NCBI RefSeq assembly: GCF_026013475.1
Contig: NZ_JAPDPH010000035.1
Location: 1-45,156 of the forward strand
Length of the DNA stretch: 45,156 nucleotides
Reading direction: 5' to 3'
From: Micromonospora yasonensis
GTDB lineage: Bacteria > Actinomycetota > Actinomycetes > Mycobacteriales > Micromonosporaceae
Positions 1 through 10,744 of the stretch are shown piece by piece. The stretch's first letter is position 1. Each line of letters starts with the position of its first letter. The notes under the pieces were generated by a model. That model did not search any database. It was not told the DNA's origin and worked only from the letters and a program-made list of their open reading frames with translations. Position numbers and translations under genes: made by a program.

Positions 1-189
1 GGCCGGCTCGACGACGCCCGCCTCACCTTCGAGAAGATGTTCACCTTCAGCAGCAACCTGCGCCTCTACGCCGAGGAGATCGCCCTCACCGGCGAACAGA
101 TCGGCAACTTCCCCCAGGCGTTCAGCCACCTCGCCCTGATCACCACCGCGCTGCACCTCAACGAACTTCTCGACAAGCGGCAGCGGTGA
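1..189 (+). CDS. GH15 glucoamylase/trehalase-type glycosidase, C-terminal end only
   Basis: Frame 1 is open from the window edge to a TGA at 187-189 and encodes the last 62 residues of a glycoside hydrolase family 15 protein. The stretch reading GNFPQAFSHLALI, close to the C-terminus, is a hallmark of bacterial GH15 enzymes (glucan-1,4-alpha-glucosidase or trehalase type), where it forms one of the last helices of the (alpha/alpha)6 barrel. The residues before it (LRLYAEEIALTGEQIGNF) also fit. These enzymes release glucose from alpha-glucans or trehalose, usually in the cytoplasm. The catalytic acids lie upstream of the window, so the substrate cannot be judged. The next gene starts about 110 bp downstream on the same strand. 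Confidence 0.85.
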   Translation, partial: GRLDDARLTFEKMFTFSSNLRLYAEEIALTGEQIGNFPQAFSHLALITTALHLNELLDKRQR

Positions 190-298
190 CCGGCCGCTCC
201 CCCGCCGGAGGGAGGACCTCCCCGGCGCGGGGGATCAAGGCCGGGTGTCCTCGCCGCATGCTGAAGGCACGGGGGTCGGCGAGCGGAGGGGCGGACAG

Positions 299-742
299 AT
301 GACCACGTCATCCTCGGACGCGCTGCCGTTCGTCGACGAACACCGGGTGCTCGCCCCGGCCTCGGCGCCCGCCGTGTGGCACGCCCTCGCCCGGCAGGTG
401 CCCGGCGCCCGGGGCGGCGTCCTGGCCCACCTGCTCGGCGCCGAGCCGCGGCGCGCCTCCGGCACGCTCCTCGACCCGGGCGCCACGCTGCCCGGCTTCG
501 CGGTCACCGAGGCGGAGCCCGGGCGGCACGTCCGGCTCACCGGCCGGCACCGGTTCTCCCGGTACGCGCTGGTCTTCACCCTCAGCGCGCAGCCCGGCGG
601 CACGCTGCTCAGCGCCCGCACGTACGCCGAGTTCCCCGGGCTGCCGGGCCGGCTCTACCGCCTGCTGGTGATCGGCTCCGGCGGGCACCGCGTGCTGGTC
701 GGGCGGATGCTGCGCACCATAGGCCGGCAGGCGGCCGGCTGA
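299..742 (+). CDS. SRPBCC-like (START/polyketide-cyclase fold) small protein
   Basis: A 147-residue soluble protein. I chose the ATG at 299 because a GGAGGGG Shine-Dalgarno lies just upstream. The frame is open further, but an earlier start would run through that ribosome binding site. The pattern is a helix-grip fold: an N-terminal strand (VDEHRVLAPASAPAVWHAL), central strands around GFAVTEAEPGRHVRLTGRH and SRYALVFTLS, and a C-terminal helix (YRLLVIGSGGHRVLVGRML). That is the arrangement of SRPBCC proteins, which bind lipophilic ligands in a central cavity. The ligand is unknown. The gene ends 3 bp from the stop of the convergent acetyltransferase. Confidence 0.7.
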   Translation: MTTSSSDALPFVDEHRVLAPASAPAVWHALARQVPGARGGVLAHLLGAEPRRASGTLLDPGATLPGFAVTEAEPGRHVRLTGRHRFSRYALVFTLSAQPGGTLLSARTYAEFPGLPGRLYRLLVIGSGGHRVLVGRMLRTIGRQAAG

Positions 743-745
743 CCG

Positions 746-1546
746 CTACCCGGCCGGGACCGCGTCCGGCGGATCGGCCGGCGCGGGCAGCAGCACCGTG
801 AGCACCCGGGTGTACGGGCGGAACCCGGCGCCGTCGTACATCCGGCGAGCCGGATTCCCGTCGGCCACCGACAGGCCGACGGCTGGCAGACCGGCCTCGC
901 GTGCCCCCCGCAACGCGTGGGTGAGCAGCGCCCGACCGAAGCCGCGGCCCTGGGCGCGCGGCGCCACGGCCAGGTTCAACACCCAGGCGCAGACGTCCTC
1001 GGTCCACGGCACCGGTCCGGCGCACAGCACGTGCCCGGCGCTGCGCCCGTCGGGATCCACCAGTCGGGCCGAGGCGGGCAGCAGCGGCGGCACCGGCTCT
1101 CCGGTGTCGAACATCGCGCGTACCTCTGCGGTGTCGCTGGCCTGCCACGGCCCGTCCGGATGGCCCGGCCCGTACGCTGCCGCCAACCCCTCGACCAGTT
1201 CGTCGTCCCAGCCCGGCTCGCCGAGGGACCAACCCGGCGGCAACGCCACCGGCGCCGGGACGTCGGCCAGGTCGTGCCGCATGTCGGTCGCGGCCCGGTG
1301 CAGGGTGAGGCCGCCCGCCACGAGCGCGTCCGCCAGGTCCTCGTCGGACGTCTCCAGCCGGTAGCCGGCGAGGTCGCGGCGCGCCTGCCCGGCAAGCAGC
1401 CGCACGGCCGTCCCGGGCAGCGGTCGCACCTCCGCCGCCACGCGCGTCCCCGCGTCGTCGCGCAGGCGCAGCCGGGCGAGGGCCGTACCGTCGTCGGCGA
1501 CGAGCAGCGAGTCGGCGGGGTCTTCGGGATGGGGGCGCACCGGCAT
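746..1546 (-). CDS. GNAT family N-acetyltransferase
   Basis: A 266-residue protein from an ATG at 1546. The frame is open upstream to 1663, but the extra 39 residues (rich in G, R and A) look non-coding, and the protein proper begins MPVRPHPEDPADSLL. The C-terminal 110 residues carry the GNAT fold: the acetyl-CoA loop is APRAQGRGFGRALL, preceded by the strand AWVLNLAV and followed by the typical GLSVADGNPARRMYDGAGF (strand 5 to helix 4, with the Tyr often used as general acid). The N-terminal half is a weaker, possibly second, GNAT-like domain. The acceptor is unknown. I see no clear Shine-Dalgarno, so the mRNA may be leaderless. Confidence 0.85.
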   Translation of the reverse strand: MPVRPHPEDPADSLLVADDGTALARLRLRDDAGTRVAAEVRPLPGTAVRLLAGQARRDLAGYRLETSDEDLADALVAGGLTLHRAATDMRHDLADVPAPVALPPGWSLGEPGWDDELVEGLAAAYGPGHPDGPWQASDTAEVRAMFDTGEPVPPLLPASARLVDPDGRSAGHVLCAGPVPWTEDVCAWVLNLAVAPRAQGRGFGRALLTHALRGAREAGLPAVGLSVADGNPARRMYDGAGFRPYTRVLTVLLPAPADPPDAVPAG

Positions 1547-1672
1547 TCGCGCGAGGCTAGTGGCTCGGCCGGTTCGGGTTCCACCGGATAAAAGCCCGCC
1601 CGGAGCCCACGCCGGCCGAGCGTCACCGCGCCGCATGACCTGGTCCGCGCCGACGGGCCACATCGAGAGAGC

Positions 1673-1808
1673 GCCTTTCGAGCTGACGTCACAAGCGATT
1701 CACGACGCGCGGTCTGCTGGGCGGGGCCCGACCTGCCAAGGGCGGGCGGGGGTTTCGCCCGGCGGCCTCCGCCCTGCCTGAGTCGTTTGTGATGTCAGCT
1801 CCAAAGCC
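1673..1808. repeat. 136-bp MITE-like element with 30-bp imperfect terminal inverted repeats
   Basis: Two 30-nt arms, 1673-1702 and 1779-1808, are inverted copies of each other with about 25 of 30 positions identical. The core is AGCTGACGTCACAAGCGATT on the left and AGCTGACATCACAAACGACT when the right arm is read in reverse. The 76 bp between them are GC-rich with no coding sense. Long arms, a short interior and no ORF are the form of a miniature inverted-repeat element, or of a deleted insertion sequence. I cannot see a convincing target-site duplication. It lies between the acetyltransferase start and the furA promoter. Confidence 0.5.
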
Positions 1809-1935
1809 TCGTACGGAGACAACGCCCGCCCACGCCGGGCGCGGCGTCCATTCCCTGGCCGGCTCGGCCGGCGCGGCCGGCGCGAGCGCGACGTGCGCGG
1901 CGACGAGCCGTGCGGCGACTCAGCGCGTCGACTGG

Positions 1936-1962
1936 ATGCATTCCATAAAAATGGGGCATACT
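1936..1962 (+). promoter_or_regulatory. furA-katG promoter/operator candidate
   Basis: An AT-rich patch (TGCATTCCATAAAAATGGGG, 1937-1956) in very GC-rich surroundings lies directly before furA. It contains an imperfect palindrome (ATGC..TTCCAT, then ATGGGGCAT), as expected of a FurA box. CATACT at 1957-1962 is a good -10 hexamer only 7 bp from the ATG at 1970, so the transcript would be nearly or fully leaderless. I see no good -35. In mycobacteria FurA represses furA-katG from an AT-rich site at the same place; that it does so here is inference. Confidence 0.5.
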
Positions 1963-1969
1963 TCGCAAC

Positions 1970-4635
<2,666 letters not shown>

Positions 4636-4638
4636 CCC

Positions 4639-4675
4639 GACGGGGCCCGGCCACCTCCCGGTGCCGGGCCCCGTC
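4639..4675 (+). terminator. Intrinsic terminator of furA-katG
   Basis: A perfect 13-bp GC stem (4639-4651 with 4663-4675) and an 11-nt loop begin 4 nt after the katG stop. There is no long T run, as is normal in high-GC actinomycetes. Confidence 0.8.
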
Positions 4676-4691
4676 CTTCGGCTCTGGCACC

Positions 4692-5312
4692 ATGTCCGGT
4701 GTGTCCAGCACGCCTAACTCGCCTGACAGTCCCGACCTGGTCCCGCCCACCACGTCGCTGCCGCTGGTACGCGGACGTGCCCGCCACCGCGCGGTGACCG
4801 ATGGGCGCCGGTTGATGTGGGCGACCGTGGCGGGTGCGGCAGTCACCGTTGTCGCCGCGGCGGTCGTGGTCGCCACCACTGGCGATGGCGACCCGGAACG
4901 GCCGGGACCTGGACCGGTGATCGCCCAGCCCAGCGGCACTGACTCCGGCCACACCACCGATGTCGCGGTGACCGATGAGGCCTCCGCTTCCCCATCCCCG
5001 TCGCCGTCACCCAAAGCCTCCACGGCGCGTCCCGTGCGACCGACCGACCTCATCAAGGGAATGCAGGCCACGATCGACTGGCTCGTGCGGGAACGGCAGA
5101 TGTCGGACGACGCCGGCGACGAGTTGCGCGGGCGGCTACGGGAGGTCGAGGAGGCAATCGCCGACGACGATCTGGACAAGGCGCGGGAGAAACTGCGCGA
5201 GTTCGCCGAGAAACTGGCCAGGCTCCGCAAGAAGGACCGGATCAGCGGCAACGGCTACAACACGCTCGCCGCCGGCGCAGGGCAACTCGCGCAAGCGTTG
5301 ACCAACCGCTGA
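4692..5312 (+). CDS. Single-pass membrane protein with charged helical C-terminal domain
   Basis: A 206-residue protein. The ATG at 4692 follows the katG terminator by 16 bp. Residues 1-40 are a polar cytoplasmic part, 42-61 a transmembrane segment (WATVAGAAVTVVAAAVVVAT), then a Ser/Pro-rich extracellular linker with an SPSPSPSP run. The last 90 residues form a two- or three-helix charged domain (DELRGRLREVEEAIADDDLD, then KAREKLREFAEKLARLRKKD). Similar helical tails end some actinobacterial Ser/Thr kinases, but no kinase domain is encoded here. It could be a detached sensor module or a stand-alone envelope protein. Immediately after its stop, in the same frame, comes an NB-ARC relic. Function unknown. 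Confidence 0.6.
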   Translation: MSGVSSTPNSPDSPDLVPPTTSLPLVRGRARHRAVTDGRRLMWATVAGAAVTVVAAAVVVATTGDGDPERPGPGPVIAQPSGTDSGHTTDVAVTDEASASPSPSPSPKASTARPVRPTDLIKGMQATIDWLVRERQMSDDAGDELRGRLREVEEAIADDDLDKAREKLREFAEKLARLRKKDRISGNGYNTLAAGAGQLAQALTNR

Positions 5313-5447
5313 CGCGCCGGCCTGCCCGGCCCGGAGGTACGCCGCCTGTTGCACGCGCTCGCCGCCGTGCACCTGCTCGACCCGGCGGGCTCGGACGGGT
5401 ACCGGTTGAACCCGCTGGTGCACGCCTGGGCCCGGGAGCGCGCGCGA
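5313..5447 (+). pseudogene. NB-ARC/AfsR-type regulator fragment (winged-helix end)
   Basis: About 45 codons directly after the preceding stop, in the same frame, read VRRLLHALAAVHLLDPAG, then YRLNPLVHAWARERAR. This matches the segment after the NB-ARC ATPase in actinobacterial AfsR/SARP-like regulators (generic form LLDxLVDxHLLxxxxxxRYRLHDLVRxYAxE). No start, no P-loop and no TPR region accompany it, so it is a relic. From 5448 to 5642 the frame has no recognisable protein. Confidence 0.55.
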
Positions 5448-5642
5448 GGCCCTACGCAGCCAACTCCCCCGACCCCGGCCCTCGGTGAGCGTTCCCCTCC
5501 CCACCTCCGACGGCCGGCCCGCCGCGGCCTGCGCGTGACAGCACCGACCCCGCCCGGTCCGCTCGCGTGGACCGATTCGCCGGTCAGCAGAATCGGGCGC
5601 GTGGGGCCGATGCGCGGGGCCGGCACGGGCCATGCTGGGCCG

Positions 5643-6581
5643 ATGGCGACGTTCTCCCTCCAGTCCACCCCCACCGACGCCGCGAGCTGGCTCGACCTGG
5701 CCCGGCGCGCCGAGGCGGCCGGCTTCGACGCCCTGCTCGCCGCCGACCACCCCGGCTCCTGCGCGAACCCGTTCGTCGCGCTGGCCGCCGCCGCGTCCGT
5801 GACCACGACGATCGGGCTCGGCTCGAACGTGTCGAACCTCGGCGTCCGCGAACCGATCCTGCTCGCCACCGACGTGGCCACCCTCGACCTGGTCTCCGGC
5901 GGGCGGGCCCGGCTGGGCGTCGGCGCCGGGCACACGCCGGCCGAGTGGCGCGCCGTCGGCCGGGAACGACCCGGCGTCGGCGGCCGGGTGCGGCGCTGCA
6001 TCGCCGTCACCGAGGCCGTCCGCGCCCTGCTCGACGGCGAGGAGGTCACGGTGGAATCCCCCGAGCTGACCATGCACGCGGCCAGGCTGGAGTCGCCCCG
6101 GCCGGTCCAGGAACGCATCCCGCTGACCGTGGGGACGTCCAACTCGACGCTGCTGCGCTGGGCCGGCGCGCACGCCGACGTCGTCGGACTGGCCGGTTTC
6201 GGCCGTACGCTCGCCGACGGCCACATGCACGAGGCCCGCTGGCGGGCCGACCAGATCGAGGCGCAGCTCGCGTGCGTCGCCGCCGGGGCCGCCGGCCGGG
6301 CCGAACCGCCGCCGCTGGAAGCGCTGGTGCAGCGGGTGGTGGTGACCGACGACGCGGAGGCCGCCGCGGCGGAGCACGCCGAGCGGATCGGCCTCACCGT
6401 CGCCGAACTGCTGGCCACGCCGTTCGTGCTGATCGGCACCGAGGACGAGATCGTCGCGGCCGTCGCGGAACACGAGCGCCGCTGGGGGATCACCCGCTTC
6501 GTGGTACGCACCGACGCGCTGGAGCCGCTGACCCCGGTGCTGCGCCGCCTCTCGACCGGCGTCCCGAGCGCCGCACGGTGA
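5643..6581 (+). CDS. F420-dependent LLM-class oxidoreductase
   Basis: A 312-residue luciferase-like TIM-barrel flavoprotein. The frame is open from 5349, but homology starts at MATFSLQSTP, so I use ATG 5643. ATG 5610 is a weaker alternative, and neither has a strong Shine-Dalgarno. Supporting segments are LDLARRAEAAGFDALLAADH near the N-terminus, TTTIGLGSNVSNLGVREPIL (the typical strand with its bulge), GRARLGVGAGHTPAEW, and FVLIGTEDEIVAAVAEHERR near the C-terminus. The form resembles the MSMEG_2516-type subgroup of F420-dependent oxidoreductases. It would use reduced deazaflavin F420 for hydride transfer. The substrate is unknown. It ends exactly next to the convergent VOC gene. Confidence 0.85.
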   Translation: MATFSLQSTPTDAASWLDLARRAEAAGFDALLAADHPGSCANPFVALAAAASVTTTIGLGSNVSNLGVREPILLATDVATLDLVSGGRARLGVGAGHTPAEWRAVGRERPGVGGRVRRCIAVTEAVRALLDGEEVTVESPELTMHAARLESPRPVQERIPLTVGTSNSTLLRWAGAHADVVGLAGFGRTLADGHMHEARWRADQIEAQLACVAAGAAGRAEPPPLEALVQRVVVTDDAEAAAAEHAERIGLTVAELLATPFVLIGTEDEIVAAVAEHERRWGITRFVVRTDALEPLTPVLRRLSTGVPSAAR

Positions 6582-6962
6582 CTACCCGGCGCGGGGCTGG
6601 AACACGCCGAGAATGTTGCCTTCGCTGTCCTTGAACCAGCCACCGCGCATCGTCGGAAACTCGGCGACGCCGTTGACCGTCTTCAGGCCCGGGAGGTCGT
6701 AGTCCTCGAACGTCACGCCACGCCCCCGAAGGTCCGCCATCTCGGCATCGAGGTCGGCGACCGACCAGGCCGCCAACGTGTGGGGGGCCTGGCCTGCGTT
6801 GGGGGTGGGATAAAGGAAGAACCGCGTCCCACCGGACTCGAAATGGACGGCGTCCTCGGCCTCCCGCGAGATCGTCAGGCCCAGCGTGTCGCGATAGAAA
6901 CGCTTGGCCCGTTCCATGTCGCTTGCCGGAATGGCCGCCTGCATCGGTATGTCTGTCAACAT
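6582..6962 (-). CDS. VOC (glyoxalase/bleomycin-resistance fold) protein
   Basis: A 126-residue protein with two beta-alpha-beta-beta-beta units: PMQAAIPASDMERAKRFYRD with GLTISREAEDAVHFESGGTR, then AWSVADLDAEMADLRGRGV with GGWFKDSEGNILGVFQP. It starts at ATG 6962 behind a near-perfect AGGAGGTGAG site. Candidate metal-site positions at the ends of the strands are incomplete, so it may bind rather than convert a small molecule. Its stop abuts the stop of the oxidoreductase on the other strand. Confidence 0.85.
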   Translation of the reverse strand: MLTDIPMQAAIPASDMERAKRFYRDTLGLTISREAEDAVHFESGGTRFFLYPTPNAGQAPHTLAAWSVADLDAEMADLRGRGVTFEDYDLPGLKTVNGVAEFPTMRGGWFKDSEGNILGVFQPRAG

Positions 6963-7315
6963 GATGGCTCACCTCCTGCGACAGCGTAATCAGCACCAGG
7001 CCGGCAATCTCCGGCTTTGACCCACTTTTGCCACCGTCGTGGCCGTGTCGGCGGGCCGTGGGCATCGTGCCGCCGGTCCGCGCCTGGCCCGTGGTCGCCG
7101 CCGCGGCGGTGAGCCCGGGAGCGCGGCCTCGGTAAGACTCGTCGTGGGCTCGATCGCTGCCTGTTGGAGTGCTGGTACGCCCAGCCCCGGTCACTCGGTG
7201 GGCATGCCGTTTACTGGGCTTCCGTGAATCCGGTACACGGGCTTTGAGCTGCCTCGATATTATCCGGGCAGCACGCACGCGGGGTGCGGGCCGGAAATTG
7301 GGAGGCGGGCCAAAA
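6963..7315. other. 353-bp intergenic region, divergent promoters
   Basis: It separates the minus-strand VOC gene and the plus-strand secreted-protein gene, so it should hold promoters for both. A TATTAT hexamer at 7258-7263 is the best -10 candidate for the rightward gene, but no -35 at the right spacing is clear. I see no gene here. Confidence 0.4.
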
Positions 7316-9217
7316 ATGTCCACATCGACGCGTCCGCGCGGGCTTTCCATCGCCCTTGCCGCGACGCTCGGCCTTACCGGGCTCGCGGTGTTCGCCGCAG
7401 CCGAGTCCGCCGCCGCGGCACCGCACTACGCGAACGCCCCGTCCATCCAGATCGGATACACGGACCGGGCGACCACGCACACCGCGTACGACTGGACCGA
7501 GGGTGTCGATCTGCCCTTGGGTGCTCGAACCGACACGAAGGGCGACAGGCACAAGTCTCGTGTCTATGCGACCTTCGACTTGTCCCAATTCGCGGGTAAG
7601 GAAGTCTTCGGCGGCACCGTGCGCATCCGGGAGCGGAGCGCGGCCGACTGCACCAAGAGGGCCATCGAGATCTGGCGGACGAATCCCGTAAGCGAGACGC
7701 CGACCTGGGGGAACGCCCCCGAGGAGTTGACGAAACTCGACGAGATCACCACCCCGGAATACTGCCCCACCGCCTCCATCACCTTCGACGTCTCAGTGGC
7801 GGTGCAGGACGCGGTGGCCAAGGGCGAGACGCGGGTGACGTTCGCGCTGCGGGTCCCCGAGGAGCACGAGGGCGATGTCCGCTACGGCCGGACTCTGAAC
7901 TGGTACAACAGCGTGTCCCTGAGCGTGCGGTACAACTCGGCGCCGGTACTGGACGAGGCCCAGATGTACAACGGTGGCCGGTTGTGCGCGACGGCGGCGC
8001 CCTATCCGGCGCTCTCGGCCTTTGCCGACCAACTCCAGGTCAGCGGTAGCGACCCCGACCTGCAGCAGCACGCGACCCTGGGGTACGAGTTCGCGTTGTG
8101 GCCCGTCGACGATCCGTCCCACCGGACGGAGATCAGCGTGCCGGACGGCAGTGCGGGGATGTTCGGCACGGGCACGGTGCTGGCTGGCGTCCTCGTCGAC
8201 GGGAGGAGCTACTCCTGGCAGGCCCGCGTGAGTGACGGTCTTGCGACCTCCGCTTGGTCGAAGGTGTGCACCTTCGTCGTCGACAAGACATTTCCTTCAC
8301 GGCCACAGATCTCATCGGCGAACTACCCGAAGGCCGATACCGGGCAGTGGACGCCCGTTGGTGTGCCGGGAGAATTCACCTTCTCGGCCGGTGGAGACAC
8401 CGACGTCATCGGATTTGCCTACCAATGGTATAACCGCTCGGGCGGCGTACAGGGTTGCCAGGTCGTCGCAGGCGGTCGGTTCGACTGCGAAGACCCGGCC
8501 ACCAGTGATCGGGTGGTCAAGGCGGATGTGCCGGGCGGTACCGTGACGGTGCCGATCATCCCGCCAAACCCCTTTACCAACACGCTCTACGTACAATCGG
8601 TCGACCGCGCGGGAAACACCTCTGCCGCGGTCGGGTACGAGATGCGGGTGCCGTCGACCGAGCCGACGATCAAGGCCATCGGTACGCCGGAGTGGGGCAA
8701 GCCCTTGACGCTGAAGTTCACGCCCGTACCCGGGATGCCGGGTGTCACGAAGTACGAGTACCGCCTGAACAACGGCGAACCGCAGTTCGTGACAGCCGGC
8801 GAGGACGGTACCGCCACCATCAGCTTCATCACTGACAGCGCCTCCGGGCATTCCGTCAGCGCGCGGAGCTACAGCGCCAACGGCTGGATTTCGACCGAGG
8901 GGAACTGGTCCTTCGCGTTCGATCCCGGGCCCGGTGTCACGTCCGACGTCTACCTGTCCGACGGCGAACCGCACGGCGGTGTAGGCGTGCCCGGTACTTT
9001 CATCTTCTCGCCACCGGTGGGCTGGAGCGAGGTGGGCTACTATCGCTACTCCTTCAATGGCGAGGACTTCTTCGACGTTCCGGCTGGACCTGACGGTCGG
9101 GCCAGCGTCACCTGGACGCCGGAAACGAGTGGTGGCGTAGGCCTCGACGTGTTCGTGATCCGCCCGGATGGCACGTGGGGCGACTACGGCAACTTCTACC
9201 GGTTCACAGTCGCCTGA
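7316..9217 (+). CDS. Secreted beta-rich protein with DNRLRE-like N-terminal domain
   Basis: A 633-residue exported protein. The ATG at 7316 follows GGGAGG and starts a clear signal peptide (GLSIALAATLGLTGLAVFAA, cleavage probably after SAAAA near residue 35). Residues 40-215 resemble a DNRLRE-type domain: KSRVYATFDLSQFAGKEVFG, then strands and paired Cys. After that come about four Ig/fibronectin-like blocks, recognised by SYSWQARVSDGLATSAWSKV, YVQSVDRAGNTSA, YEYRLNNGEPQF and YYRYSFNGEDFFDV. There is no catalytic motif or wall anchor that I recognise. Such proteins are usually surface-associated or released carbohydrate or matrix binders. It appears to be monocistronic. Confidence 0.7.
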   Translation: MSTSTRPRGLSIALAATLGLTGLAVFAAAESAAAAPHYANAPSIQIGYTDRATTHTAYDWTEGVDLPLGARTDTKGDRHKSRVYATFDLSQFAGKEVFGGTVRIRERSAADCTKRAIEIWRTNPVSETPTWGNAPEELTKLDEITTPEYCPTASITFDVSVAVQDAVAKGETRVTFALRVPEEHEGDVRYGRTLNWYNSVSLSVRYNSAPVLDEAQMYNGGRLCATAAPYPALSAFADQLQVSGSDPDLQQHATLGYEFALWPVDDPSHRTEISVPDGSAGMFGTGTVLAGVLVDGRSYSWQARVSDGLATSAWSKVCTFVVDKTFPSRPQISSANYPKADTGQWTPVGVPGEFTFSAGGDTDVIGFAYQWYNRSGGVQGCQVVAGGRFDCEDPATSDRVVKADVPGGTVTVPIIPPNPFTNTLYVQSVDRAGNTSAAVGYEMRVPSTEPTIKAIGTPEWGKPLTLKFTPVPGMPGVTKYEYRLNNGEPQFVTAGEDGTATISFITDSASGHSVSARSYSANGWISTEGNWSFAFDPGPGVTSDVYLSDGEPHGGVGVPGTFIFSPPVGWSEVGYYRYSFNGEDFFDVPAGPDGRASVTWTPETSGGVGLDVFVIRPDGTWGDYGNFYRFTVA

Positions 9218-9337
9218 ATTGCGCTCAGACGGTGAAGTAGGTGGCGCGAAAGGCATCGACGGCTTTCCGTTTGATCGCCCCGGCTCGATACCATGAGCGA
9301 CGCTGCGCGCTCGGTCTGGTGTGAGGGGTGACAGCCT

Positions 9338-9902
9338 ATGGCGTCCTCGTTCGGTGCCCTGCTCCGCGAACACCGCAGGAACCTGGGCCTCACCCAGGAA
9401 CAGTTGGCGGCGCGCGCCTCGATCAGCAGCCAGGCCGTGGGCGCGTTGGAGCGGGGCACTCGCCGGTTCCCGCACCAATACACGATCAGCCGCCTCGCCG
9501 ACGCGTTGGGCCTCGACGGTGAGCAGAGGGCCGCGTTCACCGGGGCTGCCGCGCGGCCGCCGGCGCCTGCGGCCGACAAGGGTTCCGGTACGACCGGCGA
9601 ACCCCGCGTTGTCGGTCGGCGATCTCGACGTCCGGGCCAGCATCGGCCTCAGCTACCAGGCTCTCAGCCACGCCGAGCAGCAGCTGATCCGCCGGCTGGC
9701 GCTGCTCTGGGCGCCGGACTGGCCGGCCTGGGTCGCCGACGAGCTCTGCGCCGGGCCGGCCGAGCCGCTTCTCGACGAGCTGGTCAACGTGCATCTTGTC
9801 GAGCCGGTGGGCGTCGACGCGGTCGGCCAGCAGCGGTTCCGCCTGCATGACCTCATCGCCGAGTTCGCCCGCGAGCGCGCGCAGGCCGAGGAGAGCCGCT
9901 GA
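9338..9902 (+). pseudogene. Degraded XRE-family HTH / NB-ARC regulator
   Basis: Two frames together spell a shortened regulator. From ATG 9338, about 85 codons encode a full XRE helix-turn-helix: LREHRRNLGLTQEQLAARAS, then SSQAVGALERGTRRFP and RLADALGLDGEQRAAF. Around 9540-9600 the coding sense moves to another frame, which continues to 9902 with VRASIGLSYQALSHAEQQLI, then LLDELVNVHLVEPVG and RFRLHDLIAEFARERAQ. That is the stretch following an NB-ARC ATPase in AfsR-like regulators. The whole P-loop NTPase core (roughly 250-300 residues) and the TPR C-terminus are absent, so this is an internal deletion plus frameshift. Confidence 0.7.
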
Positions 9903-9934
9903 GGACCTCGACCTGGCAGGTGTTCGACAGCCTG

Positions 9935-10075
9935 ATGTCTGCCGGAGGCTGGGTCTACTTCGGGCACAACTCCGACGGCTCCCTCTACCGGTACCTCGAT
10001 GATCGTCATGACACAATCGCCCAGGATCAGATTCACCACGACGGTCGTCGTATCGATGGGAGCCGTAGCCCGTGA
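9935..10075 (+). CDS. Possible 46-aa small ORF overlapping the next gene
   Basis: An ORF that begins MSAGGWVYFGHNSDGSLY and ends at a TGA overlapping the GTG of the next gene (GTGA at 10072-10075). The frame is open upstream to about 9902 (TWQVFDSL). The composition looks protein-like, with several aromatics. It has no recognisable family and could be the remnant of a longer gene broken with the NB-ARC regulator. Confidence 0.3.
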   Translation: MSAGGWVYFGHNSDGSLYRYLDDRHDTIAQDQIHHDGRRIDGSRSP

Positions 10076-10695
10076 GCGTTGAACCCGCCCCTGTCGAGCC
10101 GGACACGACCAGGAACGGTCGCTCGTCGTTCTGGACGTCACTGCCGGGCCTCCTCACGGCCATCTCCGGCCTGCTCACCGCGATCCTCGCCGTCTGCGCC
10201 TTCATCTACCAGGTCTCCGGGTGGGGCGACGACACCACCACCAACTCGAACACCTCTACCGACATGCCGGCGTCGACGAATCACTCGACCACGGCCACGA
10301 AGGCGGCGTCGAGCCCTACCGCCGCAGCCGGAACAGAGGAGCCCCTCTGGCAGAACAAGCTGCTGTTCGGGAGTTCGGGCGTGGACTTCGACACGGTGCC
10401 GCCGACCGTCTCACCCGGCGATGGAATGGACTTCTACGACGCTGACGCACACCAGATCGCGCCGCTGGGCTCCACCGCCCTGCTGGCGAAATGGACCGGT
10501 GCGGGAACGCCGACCGCCGCAGACTGCGCGGAGCTGCTCTCCCGGGAAGGCGTCAGCAAGACCCAGACGTACTTCCAAGGCGCCAAGTTCTGCGCGCGCT
10601 CCAAGGAGACACACATGGTCGTGCTGATCGCGTTCGTGGGCCCGAAGTCCGGCGAGTACCAGATCGACGTCACCGTCTGGGCGCCGCGAGACTAG
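10072..10695 (+). CDS. Membrane-anchored extracytoplasmic protein, unknown function
   Basis: A 207-residue protein starting at GTG 10072 behind GGGAG, overlapping the previous small ORF by 4 nt. Residues 1-22 are cytoplasmic, and 23-47 form one transmembrane helix (LPGLLTAISGLLTAILAVCA). A Thr/Ser/Ala-rich linker follows (about 52-90). Then comes a globular exterior domain with two Cys about 22 residues apart (AADCAELLSREG and AKFCARSKETHMVVLIAFV) and a final strand pair. This is a surface-domain layout often seen in actinobacteria beside regulators. The family is not recognised. Confidence 0.6.
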   Translation: MSVEPAPVEPDTTRNGRSSFWTSLPGLLTAISGLLTAILAVCAFIYQVSGWGDDTTTNSNTSTDMPASTNHSTTATKAASSPTAAAGTEEPLWQNKLLFGSSGVDFDTVPPTVSPGDGMDFYDADAHQIAPLGSTALLAKWTGAGTPTAADCAELLSREGVSKTQTYFQGAKFCARSKETHMVVLIAFVGPKSGEYQIDVTVWAPRD

Positions 10696-10744
10696 GCAAG
10701 TTGCTTGGCACCGTCGCGTTGTGGGATCGGCGAACGACCCCGGC

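Noticed and set aside
9232..9300. Minus-strand peptide ending KRKAVDAFRATYFTV
   Set aside because: It looks protein-like but is too short to assign.
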